Assembly: GCA_002359735.1 (NCBI GenBank)
Contig: DENS01000002.1
Coordinates: forward strand, 269,004-333,003
Direction: 5' to 3'
Source: Micavibrio sp. UBA2638
Lineage (GTDB): Bacteria > Pseudomonadota > Alphaproteobacteria > Micavibrionales > Micavibrionaceae
DNA length: 64,000 nucleotides
A program made the translations under genes and the position numbers. The first letter of the stretch is position 1. Every line of letters begins with the position of its first letter. Under the pieces are notes generated by a model, which was not told the DNA's origin, made no database searches, and saw only the letters and a program-made list of their open reading frames with translations. Shown in pieces: positions 1 through 8,405 of the stretch.

Positions 1-777
1 CTGCAGGACCGCAAAACGACCTTGCTGGTTATTTTTCCATGCGTTCTGCAACGCGTGGCCGAAATCATGAAGGCCGAGAACATGCCGCCATATGAGGGGC
101 TGAAATATATTAACGTCAGCGGTGAATTTTTCTTTGATTGTTCAAAAGCCTTTATTCAGGAAATGTTTCCGAATGCGCGGATTGAAATTACTTACGGCGC
201 GGTTGAATTGGGCGAACTGGCACATCAACACGGCGACAGCAGTTTTGATTATAAGGTTTTCAACACCTATGCATACGTTGAAGACGGCGATCATGATGCC
301 ATGATTATTACCTCACTCCAACAACAGGCCTTCCCCATGATTCGCTATCAGATGGAAGATAAAGCGCATATTGTAAACGACCCTGACGGCACGCAGTATT
401 TAATGAATCTGGAGGGGAAAAATACAGACTTCCTTTACGGCGCCGATGGCGGCAAATACTATGCTTCGTTCTTTAATACGATGGTTAATGACCTGAACGC
501 GGAATGCACAGGTAATATTATCCATTTCATGATGCGCCATGAGGGCGTTCGCGCCGATCTGAACTTCGTCCTTAAAGAGCAAAACGAGGCGCATCAGACC
601 TACATTATCCATGAATCCAGAAAAATAATTGCAGAAACATTCCCGCAATTTTCAGACATATCGGTGAATTTCCCCGACCATTTCAATCATGACTACACCC
701 GCAAGTTTAAAATCATTGGTGAAGGGGATGGGCTGAGCGAGGTTGTTGGCGGATATTATAAAAGAAAAGCATCGTAA
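1..777 (+). CDS. Phenylacetate-CoA ligase-like (PaaK family) adenylate-forming enzyme, 3' part
   Basis: The reading frame is open from base 1, so the gene begins before the window; the first in-frame TTG at 22 is not a convincing start. The visible part reads ITYGAVELGELAHQ, then a stretch ending PMIRYQMEDKA. This resembles the block in PaaK-type acyl-CoA ligases where the adenylate-binding loop is followed by the PxxRYxxxD segment. Such enzymes activate aromatic or fatty carboxylates with ATP and transfer them to CoA. The C-terminal part with FPQFSDISVNF and HDYTRKFKII fits the lid domain of this family. The substrate cannot be told from this fragment. The photolyase follows after 38 bases. 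Confidence 0.6.
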   Translation: MQDRKTTLLVIFPCVLQRVAEIMKAENMPPYEGLKYINVSGEFFFDCSKAFIQEMFPNARIEITYGAVELGELAHQHGDSSFDYKVFNTYAYVEDGDHDAMIITSLQQQAFPMIRYQMEDKAHIVNDPDGTQYLMNLEGKNTDFLYGADGGKYYASFFNTMVNDLNAECTGNIIHFMMRHEGVRADLNFVLKEQNEAHQTYIIHESRKIIAETFPQFSDISVNFPDHFNHDYTRKFKIIGEGDGLSEVVGGYYKRKAS

Positions 778-815
778 ACCGTGATCCGTTTACGTTCTCA
801 TACGTATAAGGCAGC

Positions 816-2249
816 ATGACAAATAAAACCGCCATCATCTGGTTCCGTCAGGATTTACGCTTGAAGGACAACCCTGCCCTGCTGCATGCGATTGATAACG
901 GCTATAAGGTCTTGCCGCTTTATATTCACGATGATGAAAGTGCCGGGCCATGGCGCCGCGGCGGCGCATCGAAATGGTGGCTTTATAAATCCCTGCAAAG
1001 CCTGAACGCCTCCCTTGATGGGCATATGGTATTGCGCGCGGGTAATGCATATGAACACTTAACAGAGATAATCAAAGAGACCGGAGCCGAGGCTATATTC
1101 TGGAACCGTTGCTATGAGCCGTGGCGCATGGCACGTGATAAGGATATAAAAGCCGCCCTGAAAGAGCGTGGGCTGAAGGTGAAGACCTTTAACGCCTCAT
1201 TGCTATGGGAACCATGGGAAATCAAGAAGGATGATGGAACGCCTTATAAGGTTTTTACGCCTTTTTACCGCAAGGGTTGCCTTAAGGCGGCAGAGCCACC
1301 AGCACCGCGCCCTGCCCCGGACAATATCCCTTTAGCCGAAGGCCCCGCGCGTTATAATGAGACAGATTTAAACTTATTGCCAAAAATTCAATGGTATCGC
1401 TCAATTGAACAAGTATGGAGCCCTGGGGAAAAAGGGGCGCGTGCGCGGCTGGATGCCTTTCTGGAAGGCGGCATGAAGAATTACAAAGAAGACAGAAACC
1501 GCCCGGACATGGAAAACGTTTCCCGTTTATCACCGCATCTGCATTTCGGCGAGATTTCCCCCCGCGAGATTTGGCATGATGCACAAGCACGCGGCATGCA
1601 AGCGCATTGGGAAAAAGATATGGATACATTTTGCAGCGAACTGGGCTGGCGCGAATTTTCTTATTCCCTGCTGTATCACAATAAAAATTTAATGCGTGAA
1701 CCATTACAGGAAAAATTCAAAAATTTTCCATGGGAAAAAAATGATACAGCCCTGAATGCATGGCAACGCGGACAAACCGGTATACCCATTATTGACGCAG
1801 GCATGCGCCAGCTTTGGCAGACCGGCTGGATGCATAACCGTGTACGTATGATTGTGGCTTCATTTCTGGTGAAAAACCTGCGCATCCATTGGCATGAAGG
1901 CGAAGACTGGTTTTGGGATACGCTGGTGGATGCCGATCTGGCCAATAATTCGGCCAGTTGGCAATGGGTGGCCGGGTGCGGCGCCGATGCCGCGCCCTAT
2001 TTCCGAATTTTCAACCCGGTCACACAGGGGTATAAATTCGATCCGAATGGTGATTATGTGCGGAAATTTGTGCCGGAGCTAAAAAATATGCCGAGTAAAA
2101 ACATTCATGCCCCGTGGGAAACCAAAGACGATATCCTTGCCAAGGCGGGCGTTGTTCTGGGGCAGACCTATCCCAGACCGATTGCCGATTTAAAAGAAAC
2201 CCGCAAGGCCGCGCTGGAATCCTTTGAAACAATCAAAAAAGCATCATAA
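816..2249 (+). CDS. phr: Deoxyribodipyrimidine photolyase (CPD photolyase)
   Basis: A 477-residue light-driven DNA repair flavoprotein that splits cyclobutane pyrimidine dimers. The N-terminus (IIWFRQDLRLKDNPAL) is the antenna-binding alpha/beta domain signature. The FAD-binding domain is clear at about residues 370-410, with NNSASWQWVAGCGADAAPYF followed by RIFNPVTQGYKFDPNGDYVR. The ASWQWVAG version of the motif is more like alphaproteobacterial enzymes than E. coli PhrB, so class I versus class III is left open. Length is normal. The ATG at 816 has only a weak AAGG before it. The next gene's ATG lies 11 bases after the stop, so the two are probably co-transcribed. Confidence 0.93.
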   Translation: MTNKTAIIWFRQDLRLKDNPALLHAIDNGYKVLPLYIHDDESAGPWRRGGASKWWLYKSLQSLNASLDGHMVLRAGNAYEHLTEIIKETGAEAIFWNRCYEPWRMARDKDIKAALKERGLKVKTFNASLLWEPWEIKKDDGTPYKVFTPFYRKGCLKAAEPPAPRPAPDNIPLAEGPARYNETDLNLLPKIQWYRSIEQVWSPGEKGARARLDAFLEGGMKNYKEDRNRPDMENVSRLSPHLHFGEISPREIWHDAQARGMQAHWEKDMDTFCSELGWREFSYSLLYHNKNLMREPLQEKFKNFPWEKNDTALNAWQRGQTGIPIIDAGMRQLWQTGWMHNRVRMIVASFLVKNLRIHWHEGEDWFWDTLVDADLANNSASWQWVAGCGADAAPYFRIFNPVTQGYKFDPNGDYVRKFVPELKNMPSKNIHAPWETKDDILAKAGVVLGQTYPRPIADLKETRKAALESFETIKKAS

Positions 2250-2259
2250 AATAACAGGC

Positions 2260-3147
2260 ATGAAAGCCCCCTATCTGAATAAAGGCGATACAATCGGCGT
2301 TTTTTCCCCGTCTAGCTGGGTGGAGAAAAGCGATATTGAGTTATCGGCGCGCTACGTTGAGGCGCAGGGTCTGAAAACATTTGTGCATCCACAGACTTAT
2401 GCCCGCCACAAACAATCGGCGGGAACGCATGAAGAAAAGTTACAGGCGTTTTATGATCTATGGGACAACCCCGATATTCGGTGTATATGGGCCGCGGGCG
2501 GGGGTAACAGATGCCTGCATTGGATTGATCATATCGATTACACAAAGCTGTCACAAACGCCCAAAACCATCATCGGCTTTAGTGACGTGACAGCCCTTCT
2601 GAATGCTGTATACGCCCATTGCGGCCTGCAAACTATACATGGAACAAACTTTAACCGCCTGCACAAATGCAAGCAAAATCAAATACATATAGACCTCATA
2701 ACCGGATCCCGCATAATTTACCCAGAAAATGGCTGTCATATATTACGCCAAGGGCGTACAAAGTCGCCAATGGTTGGTGGCAATTTAAGTGTGTTTCAAT
2801 ATCTACCACAAACGCTTTTACGTAACTTCTACAAAGATCACATACTATTTTTGGAAGATTGTAACGAAGAGCTGAGCCGAATCGACAGAATGTTGCTTCA
2901 TTTACGCCGTAGTGAGGTACTAAATAATGTGAGCGGTTTAATTTTCGGCCAGTTCGGCCCTATTCCCGAAACCGGCAAGCCATTCGGTTTTGACGTGGAA
3001 GACATCATAAAAGAACACACACACGGCCTGAATATCCCTATAATCATGAACGCCCGATTCGGACACCAGGAAGATTTATTTCCTTTTACTATAGGTGGTT
3101 ACGTTGACTTTGACACAACGAAACAGGCTGAAATACTGTGCCTTTGA
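2260..3147 (+). CDS. LD-carboxypeptidase / MccF-like peptidase, family S66
   Basis: A 295-residue serine peptidase of family S66, which cleaves the L,D bond of murein tetrapeptides (LdcA) or peptide-nucleotide antibiotics (MccF). The start is placed at ATG 2260, not at the upstream TTG 2224 that overlaps the photolyase, because MKAPYLNKGDTIGVFSPSS matches the usual family N-terminus. The nucleophile is expected at Ser in GFSDVTALL. The acidic member of the triad lies in FLEDCNEE, and the histidine in RFGHQEDLFPF near the C-terminus. All three triad positions are therefore retained. No signal peptide is seen, consistent with a cytoplasmic murein-recycling role, which is an inference. Confidence 0.87.
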   Translation: MKAPYLNKGDTIGVFSPSSWVEKSDIELSARYVEAQGLKTFVHPQTYARHKQSAGTHEEKLQAFYDLWDNPDIRCIWAAGGGNRCLHWIDHIDYTKLSQTPKTIIGFSDVTALLNAVYAHCGLQTIHGTNFNRLHKCKQNQIHIDLITGSRIIYPENGCHILRQGRTKSPMVGGNLSVFQYLPQTLLRNFYKDHILFLEDCNEELSRIDRMLLHLRRSEVLNNVSGLIFGQFGPIPETGKPFGFDVEDIIKEHTHGLNIPIIMNARFGHQEDLFPFTIGGYVDFDTTKQAEILCL

Positions 3148-3176
3148 ACGGTCTATTTATCAGAAAAAACTAAAGT

Positions 3177-3205
3177 TTGATTCATCGAATATTTTATGCT
3201 AAGAT
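3177..3205 (+). promoter_or_regulatory. Sigma-70-type promoter
   Basis: TTGATT (3177-3182), a spacer of exactly 17 bases, then TAAGAT (3200-3205). It lies 36 bases before the start of the hypothetical gene at 3241. Confidence 0.55.
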
Positions 3206-3240
3206 CACCCTAATCAAAAAATAAAAATTATAGGGATGAG

Positions 3241-3942
3241 ATGGATCCATTACGGTACCAGGAAGCAAGCCGGTGCGGAAGCATTGAGGCTTGGGGGGCA
3301 GCGTTTAATTACCGTTACGATTCGGATGGCAATACATTACGGGTCTTTCGCAATGAAAATGGCTGCAAAACATTAAATATTACCTTACCGGCAAAAATAA
3401 CGGCTGATCCGCTTTTATTTATCAGACAACTTGAAAAAGCGACGCAAATCAAAGCCTTAATGCTCAGTAACAACACGACCATAAAGCTGTGTCAGACCAT
3501 TGTGCCAGATAAGCTCTCCGCGATTGCAAAAAGTGTTTCTAAACTTGCCTTAAACAGCTTTGACCTTAGCACAAACCGCATAGAGAAATTTTCTAAACTT
3601 GTCAGGCGCAGCTATGGCCTGAATGAATTTGAAATTGCCTATATCGACCACTTGACCAGCGGCTCCTACTATAAAGCAAAAATTGTCTCTAGCCGGGATA
3701 ATTGCGTTATTGTACGTCAGGACGACCTGGCTACAACCCTTCAGGACTTATCCGAAGGTATTATCCGGGATTTAATCGCATTAGAGTTTTCCAGCCGCCA
3801 TAATGGCACGTCGGAGCAATTGCTCAGATTGTCTACACGCCTGAGTGTCATGTCAAAAATTGTCAATGAGAAGTTTTTGCCGGAAAAATATTTGATGAGC
3901 CCGCCTGATTCGGCTAGTTTTTCAACGTCTGACATTACGTAA
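3241..3942 (+). CDS. Hypothetical protein, 233 aa
   Basis: I do not recognise this protein. The ATG at 3241 follows TATAGGGATGAG, giving an AGGGATG ribosome site very close to the start. It has no signal peptide or membrane segment. It is a soluble, mixed alpha/beta-looking protein with a middle region rich in Lys and Ser (about residues 70-130). The C-terminal third (DLIALEFSSRHNGTSEQLL) could form helices. It stands alone between LD-carboxypeptidase and carD, with its own promoter. No catalytic motif stands out. Confidence 0.7.
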   Translation: MDPLRYQEASRCGSIEAWGAAFNYRYDSDGNTLRVFRNENGCKTLNITLPAKITADPLLFIRQLEKATQIKALMLSNNTTIKLCQTIVPDKLSAIAKSVSKLALNSFDLSTNRIEKFSKLVRRSYGLNEFEIAYIDHLTSGSYYKAKIVSSRDNCVIVRQDDLATTLQDLSEGIIRDLIALEFSSRHNGTSEQLLRLSTRLSVMSKIVNEKFLPEKYLMSPPDSASFSTSDIT

Positions 3943-3985
3943 ACCCTTGTTATACAAGCAAGATTAACGTTTTATTAATGAAAAG

Positions 3986-4014
3986 TTGAAAATTTACTAA
4001 AATTTAGGTATTAT
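3986..4014 (+). promoter_or_regulatory. Sigma-70-type promoter of carD
   Basis: TTGAAA (3986-3991), 17-base spacer, TATTAT (4009-4014). Transcription from here would give a leader of about 140 bases before carD. Confidence 0.6.
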
Positions 4015-4051
4015 CATTCCATAACGCTGACATCAAGGGATGGATTTAAGT

Positions 4052-4078
4052 GAGTTATCAGTAACTTAGCGATAACTC
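4052..4078 (+). promoter_or_regulatory. Leader hairpin upstream of carD
   Basis: GAGTTATC (4052-4059) pairs perfectly with GATAACTC (4071-4078) across an 11-base loop, inside the predicted 5' leader of carD. No strong U-run follows directly, so a regulatory or stability role is more likely than termination. Confidence 0.4.
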
Positions 4079-4160
4079 TTTGATGCCTTTTTACTTTTGG
4101 CATTCCATTTGCAATTGATGCGGCCGAAAAATAATAACCCAAACAAAAGGTAAGTAACTT

Positions 4161-4688
4161 ATGGCTGATAACGACAACTACAATTTCAATGAAGGTGATT
4201 ATGTTGTGTACCCTGCACATGGCGTAGGAATGATCGAGGGGATCGAAACACAAACAATCGGGGGAATGGAAATCAGCCTTTATGCCATTAGCTTTAAGCA
4301 AGATCGTATGCGTCTTAAAATTCCGGTCATGAAAGCTGAATCAGCCGGACTTCGTAAAATCAGCTCGACTGATCGCATTCAGGATGCTTTGGAAACACTT
4401 CAGGGGCGCGCCCGAATTCGCCGCACTATGTGGAGCCGCCGCGCGCAGGAATATGAAACAAAAATTAATTCTGGTGACCCGGTATCTATTGCCGAAGTTC
4501 TGCGTGATCTGAAGCGTAGCAATGACGAGAGCGAGCAATCATACTCTGAGCGCCAAATCTATCAATCTGCGCTGGAGCGTTTGGCCCGTGAAGTTGCGGC
4601 TGTTGAAGACATCACAGAAATCAAAGCCTGTGAACAGCTGGAAGACATCTTGAAGCCTGGCAAGTCACCCGCACAAAAAGCGGCGTAA
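4161..4688 (+). CDS. carD: CarD/CdnL-family RNA polymerase-binding regulator
   Basis: A 175-residue protein with the CarD N-terminal RNA-polymerase-interaction (Tudor-like) domain: YNFNEGDYVVYPAHGVGMIEG at about residues 7-27, followed by the strand segment ending RLKIPV. The remainder is a helical C-terminal domain (RRTMWSRRAQEYETKI, SYSERQIYQSALERLAREVA) that in CarD proteins contacts promoter DNA near the -10 element and stabilises open complexes. Length is typical. ATG 4161 follows AAAGGTAAG. The gene has its own promoter, long leader and terminator, so it is a monocistronic unit. Confidence 0.93.
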   Translation: MADNDNYNFNEGDYVVYPAHGVGMIEGIETQTIGGMEISLYAISFKQDRMRLKIPVMKAESAGLRKISSTDRIQDALETLQGRARIRRTMWSRRAQEYETKINSGDPVSIAEVLRDLKRSNDESEQSYSERQIYQSALERLAREVAAVEDITEIKACEQLEDILKPGKSPAQKAA

Positions 4689-4716
4689 CAAAAGCAAGTT
4701 TTTACAATTCATACAG

Positions 4717-4758
4717 TCAGGCACGTGGAAATTCCTTTCTATGTGCCTGATTTTTTTA
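4717..4758 (+). terminator. Rho-independent terminator after carD
   Basis: TCAGGCAC (4717-4724) pairs with GTGCCTGA (4743-4750), followed by a run of seven T. Confidence 0.85.
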
Positions 4759-4768
4759 TATACTGTCT

Positions 4769-5659
4769 ATGATTCTGGGAATTCCTCCCTTTTGCAAAAT
4801 AAAAAACAATCCAATCTGCCTTCATACGCCCGTGTGTCAAAAAACCATAACCAAAACACATGAAAACTATGCCGCCCTTGGCACCCCGGATACAATCTGG
4901 GCTATCCCCGCCATTCACGGGGATCTGGAACGCCTGACCCAAATTCACGATAATATTCTGGATCACTTTCAATGTGGTCAAAAAATTATTTATCTGGGCA
5001 ACTACAGCGGGTACGGCCCCCAAAGTGCGAACTGCATGAATGAAATTCTGGCCTTTCGGCGCATGATTTTATCTGTACAGGGCGTGCGCCCCAGTGATCT
5101 GGTCTATTTACGCGGCAATCAAGAAGAAATGATGCACAAATTATTTCAGCTGCCCTTTGCCCCTAATCCAACCGATTGCTTTTTATGGATGCTGGGCAAT
5201 GGCATGAGCAATACGCTCCAATCATATGGCCTTTGCCCGCATGACGCTATAGAGGCTTGTCGCCACGGCGTTACACCGCTCACAAAATGGGTCGCCCATC
5301 TGCGCGCGACAATACGGCAAAACCCGGGTCATGATATATTTTTGAATCAATTGGTTCGGGCCGCCTATACTGACATTTCAGGGCAATACCCCATGCTGTT
5401 TGTGCATGCGGGCCTTGAAACCGACAAGCCCTTGCCAGAACAAGGCGATAAACTGTGGTGGGGCAGCCATGATTTCGAAGCGATGGAATCGCCCTATCGC
5501 CCCTTTGAGAAAGTCATACGCGGATATGACCCAGCGCACAAAGGCTTGCATTTAAACTGCATTACCGCCACCTTGGATGGTGGGTGCGGTTTTGGCGGCT
5601 CCCTGATTTGCACAGGATTTGATGCAACAGGAAACGTTATTCAAGTTTTTGAGAGCTAA
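4769..5659 (+). CDS. Degenerate PPP-type metallophosphatase homologue (likely pseudophosphatase)
   Basis: The 296-residue protein keeps the layout of PPP-family phosphatases but has lost most catalytic positions. Family motif GDxHG reads PAIHG at residues 47-51 (Asp replaced by Ala). GDxVDRGP reads GNYSGYGP at 77-84 (both Asp and the Arg lost). GNHE reads GNQE at 116-119 (catalytic His replaced by Gln). The later GHT-like block reads RGYDP at 251-255. Only VHAG (212-215) and the GGCGFGGSL tail block look normal. A phosphatase fold without a working dimetal site is inferred. The start is uncertain: ATG 4769 lies just after the carD terminator with no clear ribosome site, and GTG 4832 is an alternative. 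Confidence 0.7.
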   Translation: MILGIPPFCKIKNNPICLHTPVCQKTITKTHENYAALGTPDTIWAIPAIHGDLERLTQIHDNILDHFQCGQKIIYLGNYSGYGPQSANCMNEILAFRRMILSVQGVRPSDLVYLRGNQEEMMHKLFQLPFAPNPTDCFLWMLGNGMSNTLQSYGLCPHDAIEACRHGVTPLTKWVAHLRATIRQNPGHDIFLNQLVRAAYTDISGQYPMLFVHAGLETDKPLPEQGDKLWWGSHDFEAMESPYRPFEKVIRGYDPAHKGLHLNCITATLDGGCGFGGSLICTGFDATGNVIQVFES

Positions 5660-5901
5660 GGCTGGAGCTGAATCTGGAGCCAGAGCAGTGCCAGCCCCAT
5701 ATTTCGCACTAAATTTACATATTTTTGTGCGAGTGCGAAAAAAAGTCAAAAAAAATGTAATCTATTTGGAACCCGGCAACGAATACAATGTTGGAGTATA
5801 CAAAAAGTATAAGCAACGCATATTGAAGCGAAGGGTTCCAAGCCTATATTGCGTAACAGTTGCTCAAGGATGAAATTTTTAAACATAAAAGGTTCTAAGA
5901 A

Positions 5902-6789
5902 ATGGCACATATTGACGATCCACAAACACAAAAAGCAAATCTGGAATACATTCAAACCTCTATGAATGCGCCGCTTCTTGAAAAAGACCATGAATTGGAA
6001 CTGGCCAGGCGCTGGCATGAAAATGGGGATGAGAAGGCCCTGCATGAGCTGATTAATTCGTACACCCGTCTGGTTGTGTCCATGGCTTCACGGTTCAGAA
6101 ATTATGGCTTGCCTATGGGTGATTTAATTCAGGAAGGGAATGTCGGCCTGATGCAAGCCGCCAGCCGTTTCGATTATAAACGCGACTTGCGCTTTTCAAC
6201 TTATGCGTCCTGGTGGATACGGTCTGCTATTCAGGACTATGTGCTCAGAAACTGGTCGATTGTTCGCACCGGTACAACAGCCGCGCAAAAATCCCTGTTT
6301 TTTAATTTGCGCCGCCTGCGCGCCAAAATCGAAGGCGAAAATGAAAGAGAAGGCCTGGGCAATGAAGGCCGCAAACAGATTGCCAAAGAATTAAAAGTGC
6401 GCATGAAAGACGTGCGCGATATGGAGGCCCGCCTGTCAGGCGCGGATAGCTCGCTAAACGCCACAATTGGCGAAGATGGCGATGATGACTGGCAAAGCAT
6501 GTTGTCCGATGACCGCCCCAACCCGGAAGACATCGTTCTGGGTATGAAAGACGCCCAGACCCGCTCAGAATGGCTAAAAAGCGCGCTTGGTGAACTGAGC
6601 AACCGTGAACAAACGATCATACGCGAGCGCCACCTTGGCTATGAAACTGTAACGCTTGAGGAATTGGGCAAAGAGTTGGGCGTGAGCAAGGAACGCGTTC
6701 GCCAATTGGAACAACGCGCTATGGGTAAATTAAAATCCAGCATGAAAAAATTTATTACGACCAAAGATGATCTATTCACGGCCGACTAA
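5902..6789 (+). CDS. rpoH: RNA polymerase sigma-32 factor
   Basis: A 295-residue heat-shock sigma factor. Region 2 is clear: LINSYTRLVVSMASRFRNYG, GDLIQEGNVGLMQAASRFD, then FSTYASWWIRSAIQDYVLRN. It is followed by the RpoH-specific box QKSLFFNLRRLR at about residues 130-141. Region 4 ends with LGVSKERVRQLEQRAMGKLK, the -35 recognition helix-turn-helix. It directs transcription of chaperone and protease genes. The 242-base upstream region holds no gene. The M48 protease on the opposite strand just downstream is the kind of envelope quality-control gene that could belong to its regulon, but no promoter was identified to show that. Confidence 0.95.
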   Translation: MAHIDDPQTQKANLEYIQTSMNAPLLEKDHELELARRWHENGDEKALHELINSYTRLVVSMASRFRNYGLPMGDLIQEGNVGLMQAASRFDYKRDLRFSTYASWWIRSAIQDYVLRNWSIVRTGTTAAQKSLFFNLRRLRAKIEGENEREGLGNEGRKQIAKELKVRMKDVRDMEARLSGADSSLNATIGEDGDDDWQSMLSDDRPNPEDIVLGMKDAQTRSEWLKSALGELSNREQTIIRERHLGYETVTLEELGKELGVSKERVRQLEQRAMGKLKSSMKKFITTKDDLFTAD

Positions 6790-6847
6790 CGTACAAACTA
6801 ACAAGAAGGTTTAACGTCGCACATGATGTTAAAGATTTTCTTGCAAG

Positions 6848-6893
6848 AAGCCGGGCTGAACACTTCCCCCCCCTCTCAGCCCGGCTTTACTTA
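6848..6893 (+). terminator. Terminator after rpoH
   Basis: A perfect 12-bp stem: AAGCCGGGCTGA (6848-6859) with TCAGCCCGGCTT (6876-6887), loop 16 bases of mostly C, then a short T-rich stretch. It also separates rpoH from the convergent M48 gene. Confidence 0.75.
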
Positions 6894-6931
6894 TGGATCA
6901 TTTCCAAGACGCAAAAACCGGGCCTTTATCT

Positions 6932-8392
6932 TTACGGGGCCATGATGACCTTATAGCGCCCCCCAACGGTAACATTTTCTTGCGGTTCCATGCCATTCAA
7001 CATGCGGAAACGCTCCTCGTTCAATGATTTATAGGGAAAGGATGCCGCCATACTGGTCACACTATCGCCGGGTTTGGCCGTCACAATTTTTAAGTGATAA
7101 GGCTTATAAGCGGCTTTTTCATCCGGGGTTAACTTTACAAAGCTATAGCTGGAGCGCTTGAGCGCATCAACCATGTTGCCGGTCGCCGCATTAGGAATGG
7201 CAATTTGAAAACGGGCAAAACTTTGCGCTGAAAAACGGATAGCGATCAACCGGATGGTCATAGGCACCTTATTAACAGTACCGGCAAATGACGCCGTTGC
7301 CGCGGGCATGCCGTTAATGGTGATGGCCTCAGCATCTTTAACGCCCTCCCCTTTCATCCAGACATTTTGTAAATAGGCCATGGGCGTTTGGCCGCCTTTA
7401 TTTACCGCAAAATCAAACAGCAAAACTGATTTATCGCGTGACGTTGCGATGACCTGCGCAGGCTGGTTAATAATTTTAAATCCGTCCGGGACACTAAATT
7501 TAAAACCAATACTCGGGTGAATAAAATTATCCCCCCTTACAAAGCCTTGCTTTGCGCTGTCACCATAGGTAATGCCATCGATGACGTCTAAATATGCATT
7601 GCGGTTTGTCTCGCCATTATTTTGACCGCCCACGGTTTCAGATGCGGTTTTTGCAACACGGTCTGATGTGGCCGGATGCGTTGAAAAATATGACACCCCC
7701 GCCGCAGATGAAAAACTCCCACTCTCCATGGCTTCAAACGCCGAGGCTCTTTGCAAATTCTCCAGAAATGTTGTCATGGCCGAAGAATCGTACCCATTGC
7801 GGGAGAGATACCGTATACCCAGCGTATCGGCCTCATTTTCCTGCGACCGGGAATAAGACTTTAAGTACAAATCAGACCCCAGCCCCAAGGCCTGTGATAC
7901 GCCGGCGCTATCTACCGCGGCGGCCAACAGCCCTGCACCCAGTTGTGTCACAACGCTGCGCGAATATCGCTCCGCCGAATGCCGCCCTGTTATATGCCCG
8001 GCCTCGTGCCCTAAAACGGCGGCCAATTCGGCCTCATTATCCGCAATCGCCAAAAGACCGCGCGAAATATAAATATACCCTCCCGGCAAAGCAAAAGCGT
8101 TCACCATTGGTGTATCCAGAACATAAAACTTATAATCCACATTGGGCCGTTCCGTATTGCGGGTTACGCGCGTGCCAATTTGACGCACATAGCTTTGAAC
8201 GCGGGCGTTATCATATTCACCATATTGAGCAATAATATTGGGGTGCTCTTCCGCCCCAACCTGTTTTTCCTGCTGCGGTGACATCAAGGCCGCAAACTGG
8301 GTGCGCCCGGTTGCCGGATTGGTAGAACACCCCGCCAACGAACCAGCAACAGCAATTAAAACGGCCAATGTGAGGAAAGTCTTGATATTCAT
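6932..8392 (-). CDS. M48-family metalloprotease lipoprotein with C-terminal LysM-like domain
   Basis: A 486-residue envelope protease. The N-terminus is a lipoprotein signal with lipobox LAGC (Cys22). The zinc motif HEAGH is at residues 129-133, and the downstream glutamate ligand lies in ENEADTLG. This arrangement matches the BepA/LoiP type that degrades or helps fold outer-membrane proteins. After about residue 280 comes a family-typical C-terminal extension, ending in a LysM-like segment (TAKPGDSVTSMAASFPY, near FRMLNGM) that could hold the protein on peptidoglycan. Start ATG 8392 is only 13 bases from the divergent gene at 8406, so its promoter must lie inside that neighbour. Confidence 0.9.
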   Translation of the reverse strand: MNIKTFLTLAVLIAVAGSLAGCSTNPATGRTQFAALMSPQQEKQVGAEEHPNIIAQYGEYDNARVQSYVRQIGTRVTRNTERPNVDYKFYVLDTPMVNAFALPGGYIYISRGLLAIADNEAELAAVLGHEAGHITGRHSAERYSRSVVTQLGAGLLAAAVDSAGVSQALGLGSDLYLKSYSRSQENEADTLGIRYLSRNGYDSSAMTTFLENLQRASAFEAMESGSFSSAAGVSYFSTHPATSDRVAKTASETVGGQNNGETNRNAYLDVIDGITYGDSAKQGFVRGDNFIHPSIGFKFSVPDGFKIINQPAQVIATSRDKSVLLFDFAVNKGGQTPMAYLQNVWMKGEGVKDAEAITINGMPAATASFAGTVNKVPMTIRLIAIRFSAQSFARFQIAIPNAATGNMVDALKRSSYSFVKLTPDEKAAYKPYHLKIVTAKPGDSVTSMAASFPYKSLNEERFRMLNGMEPQENVTVGGRYKVIMAP

Positions 8393-8405
8393 TTAAAATA
8401 CGTCC

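Noticed and set aside
5619..5873. 84-codon frame between the pseudophosphatase and rpoH
   Set aside because: Overlaps the end of the upstream gene; low-complexity, no ribosome site. More likely rpoH upstream region.
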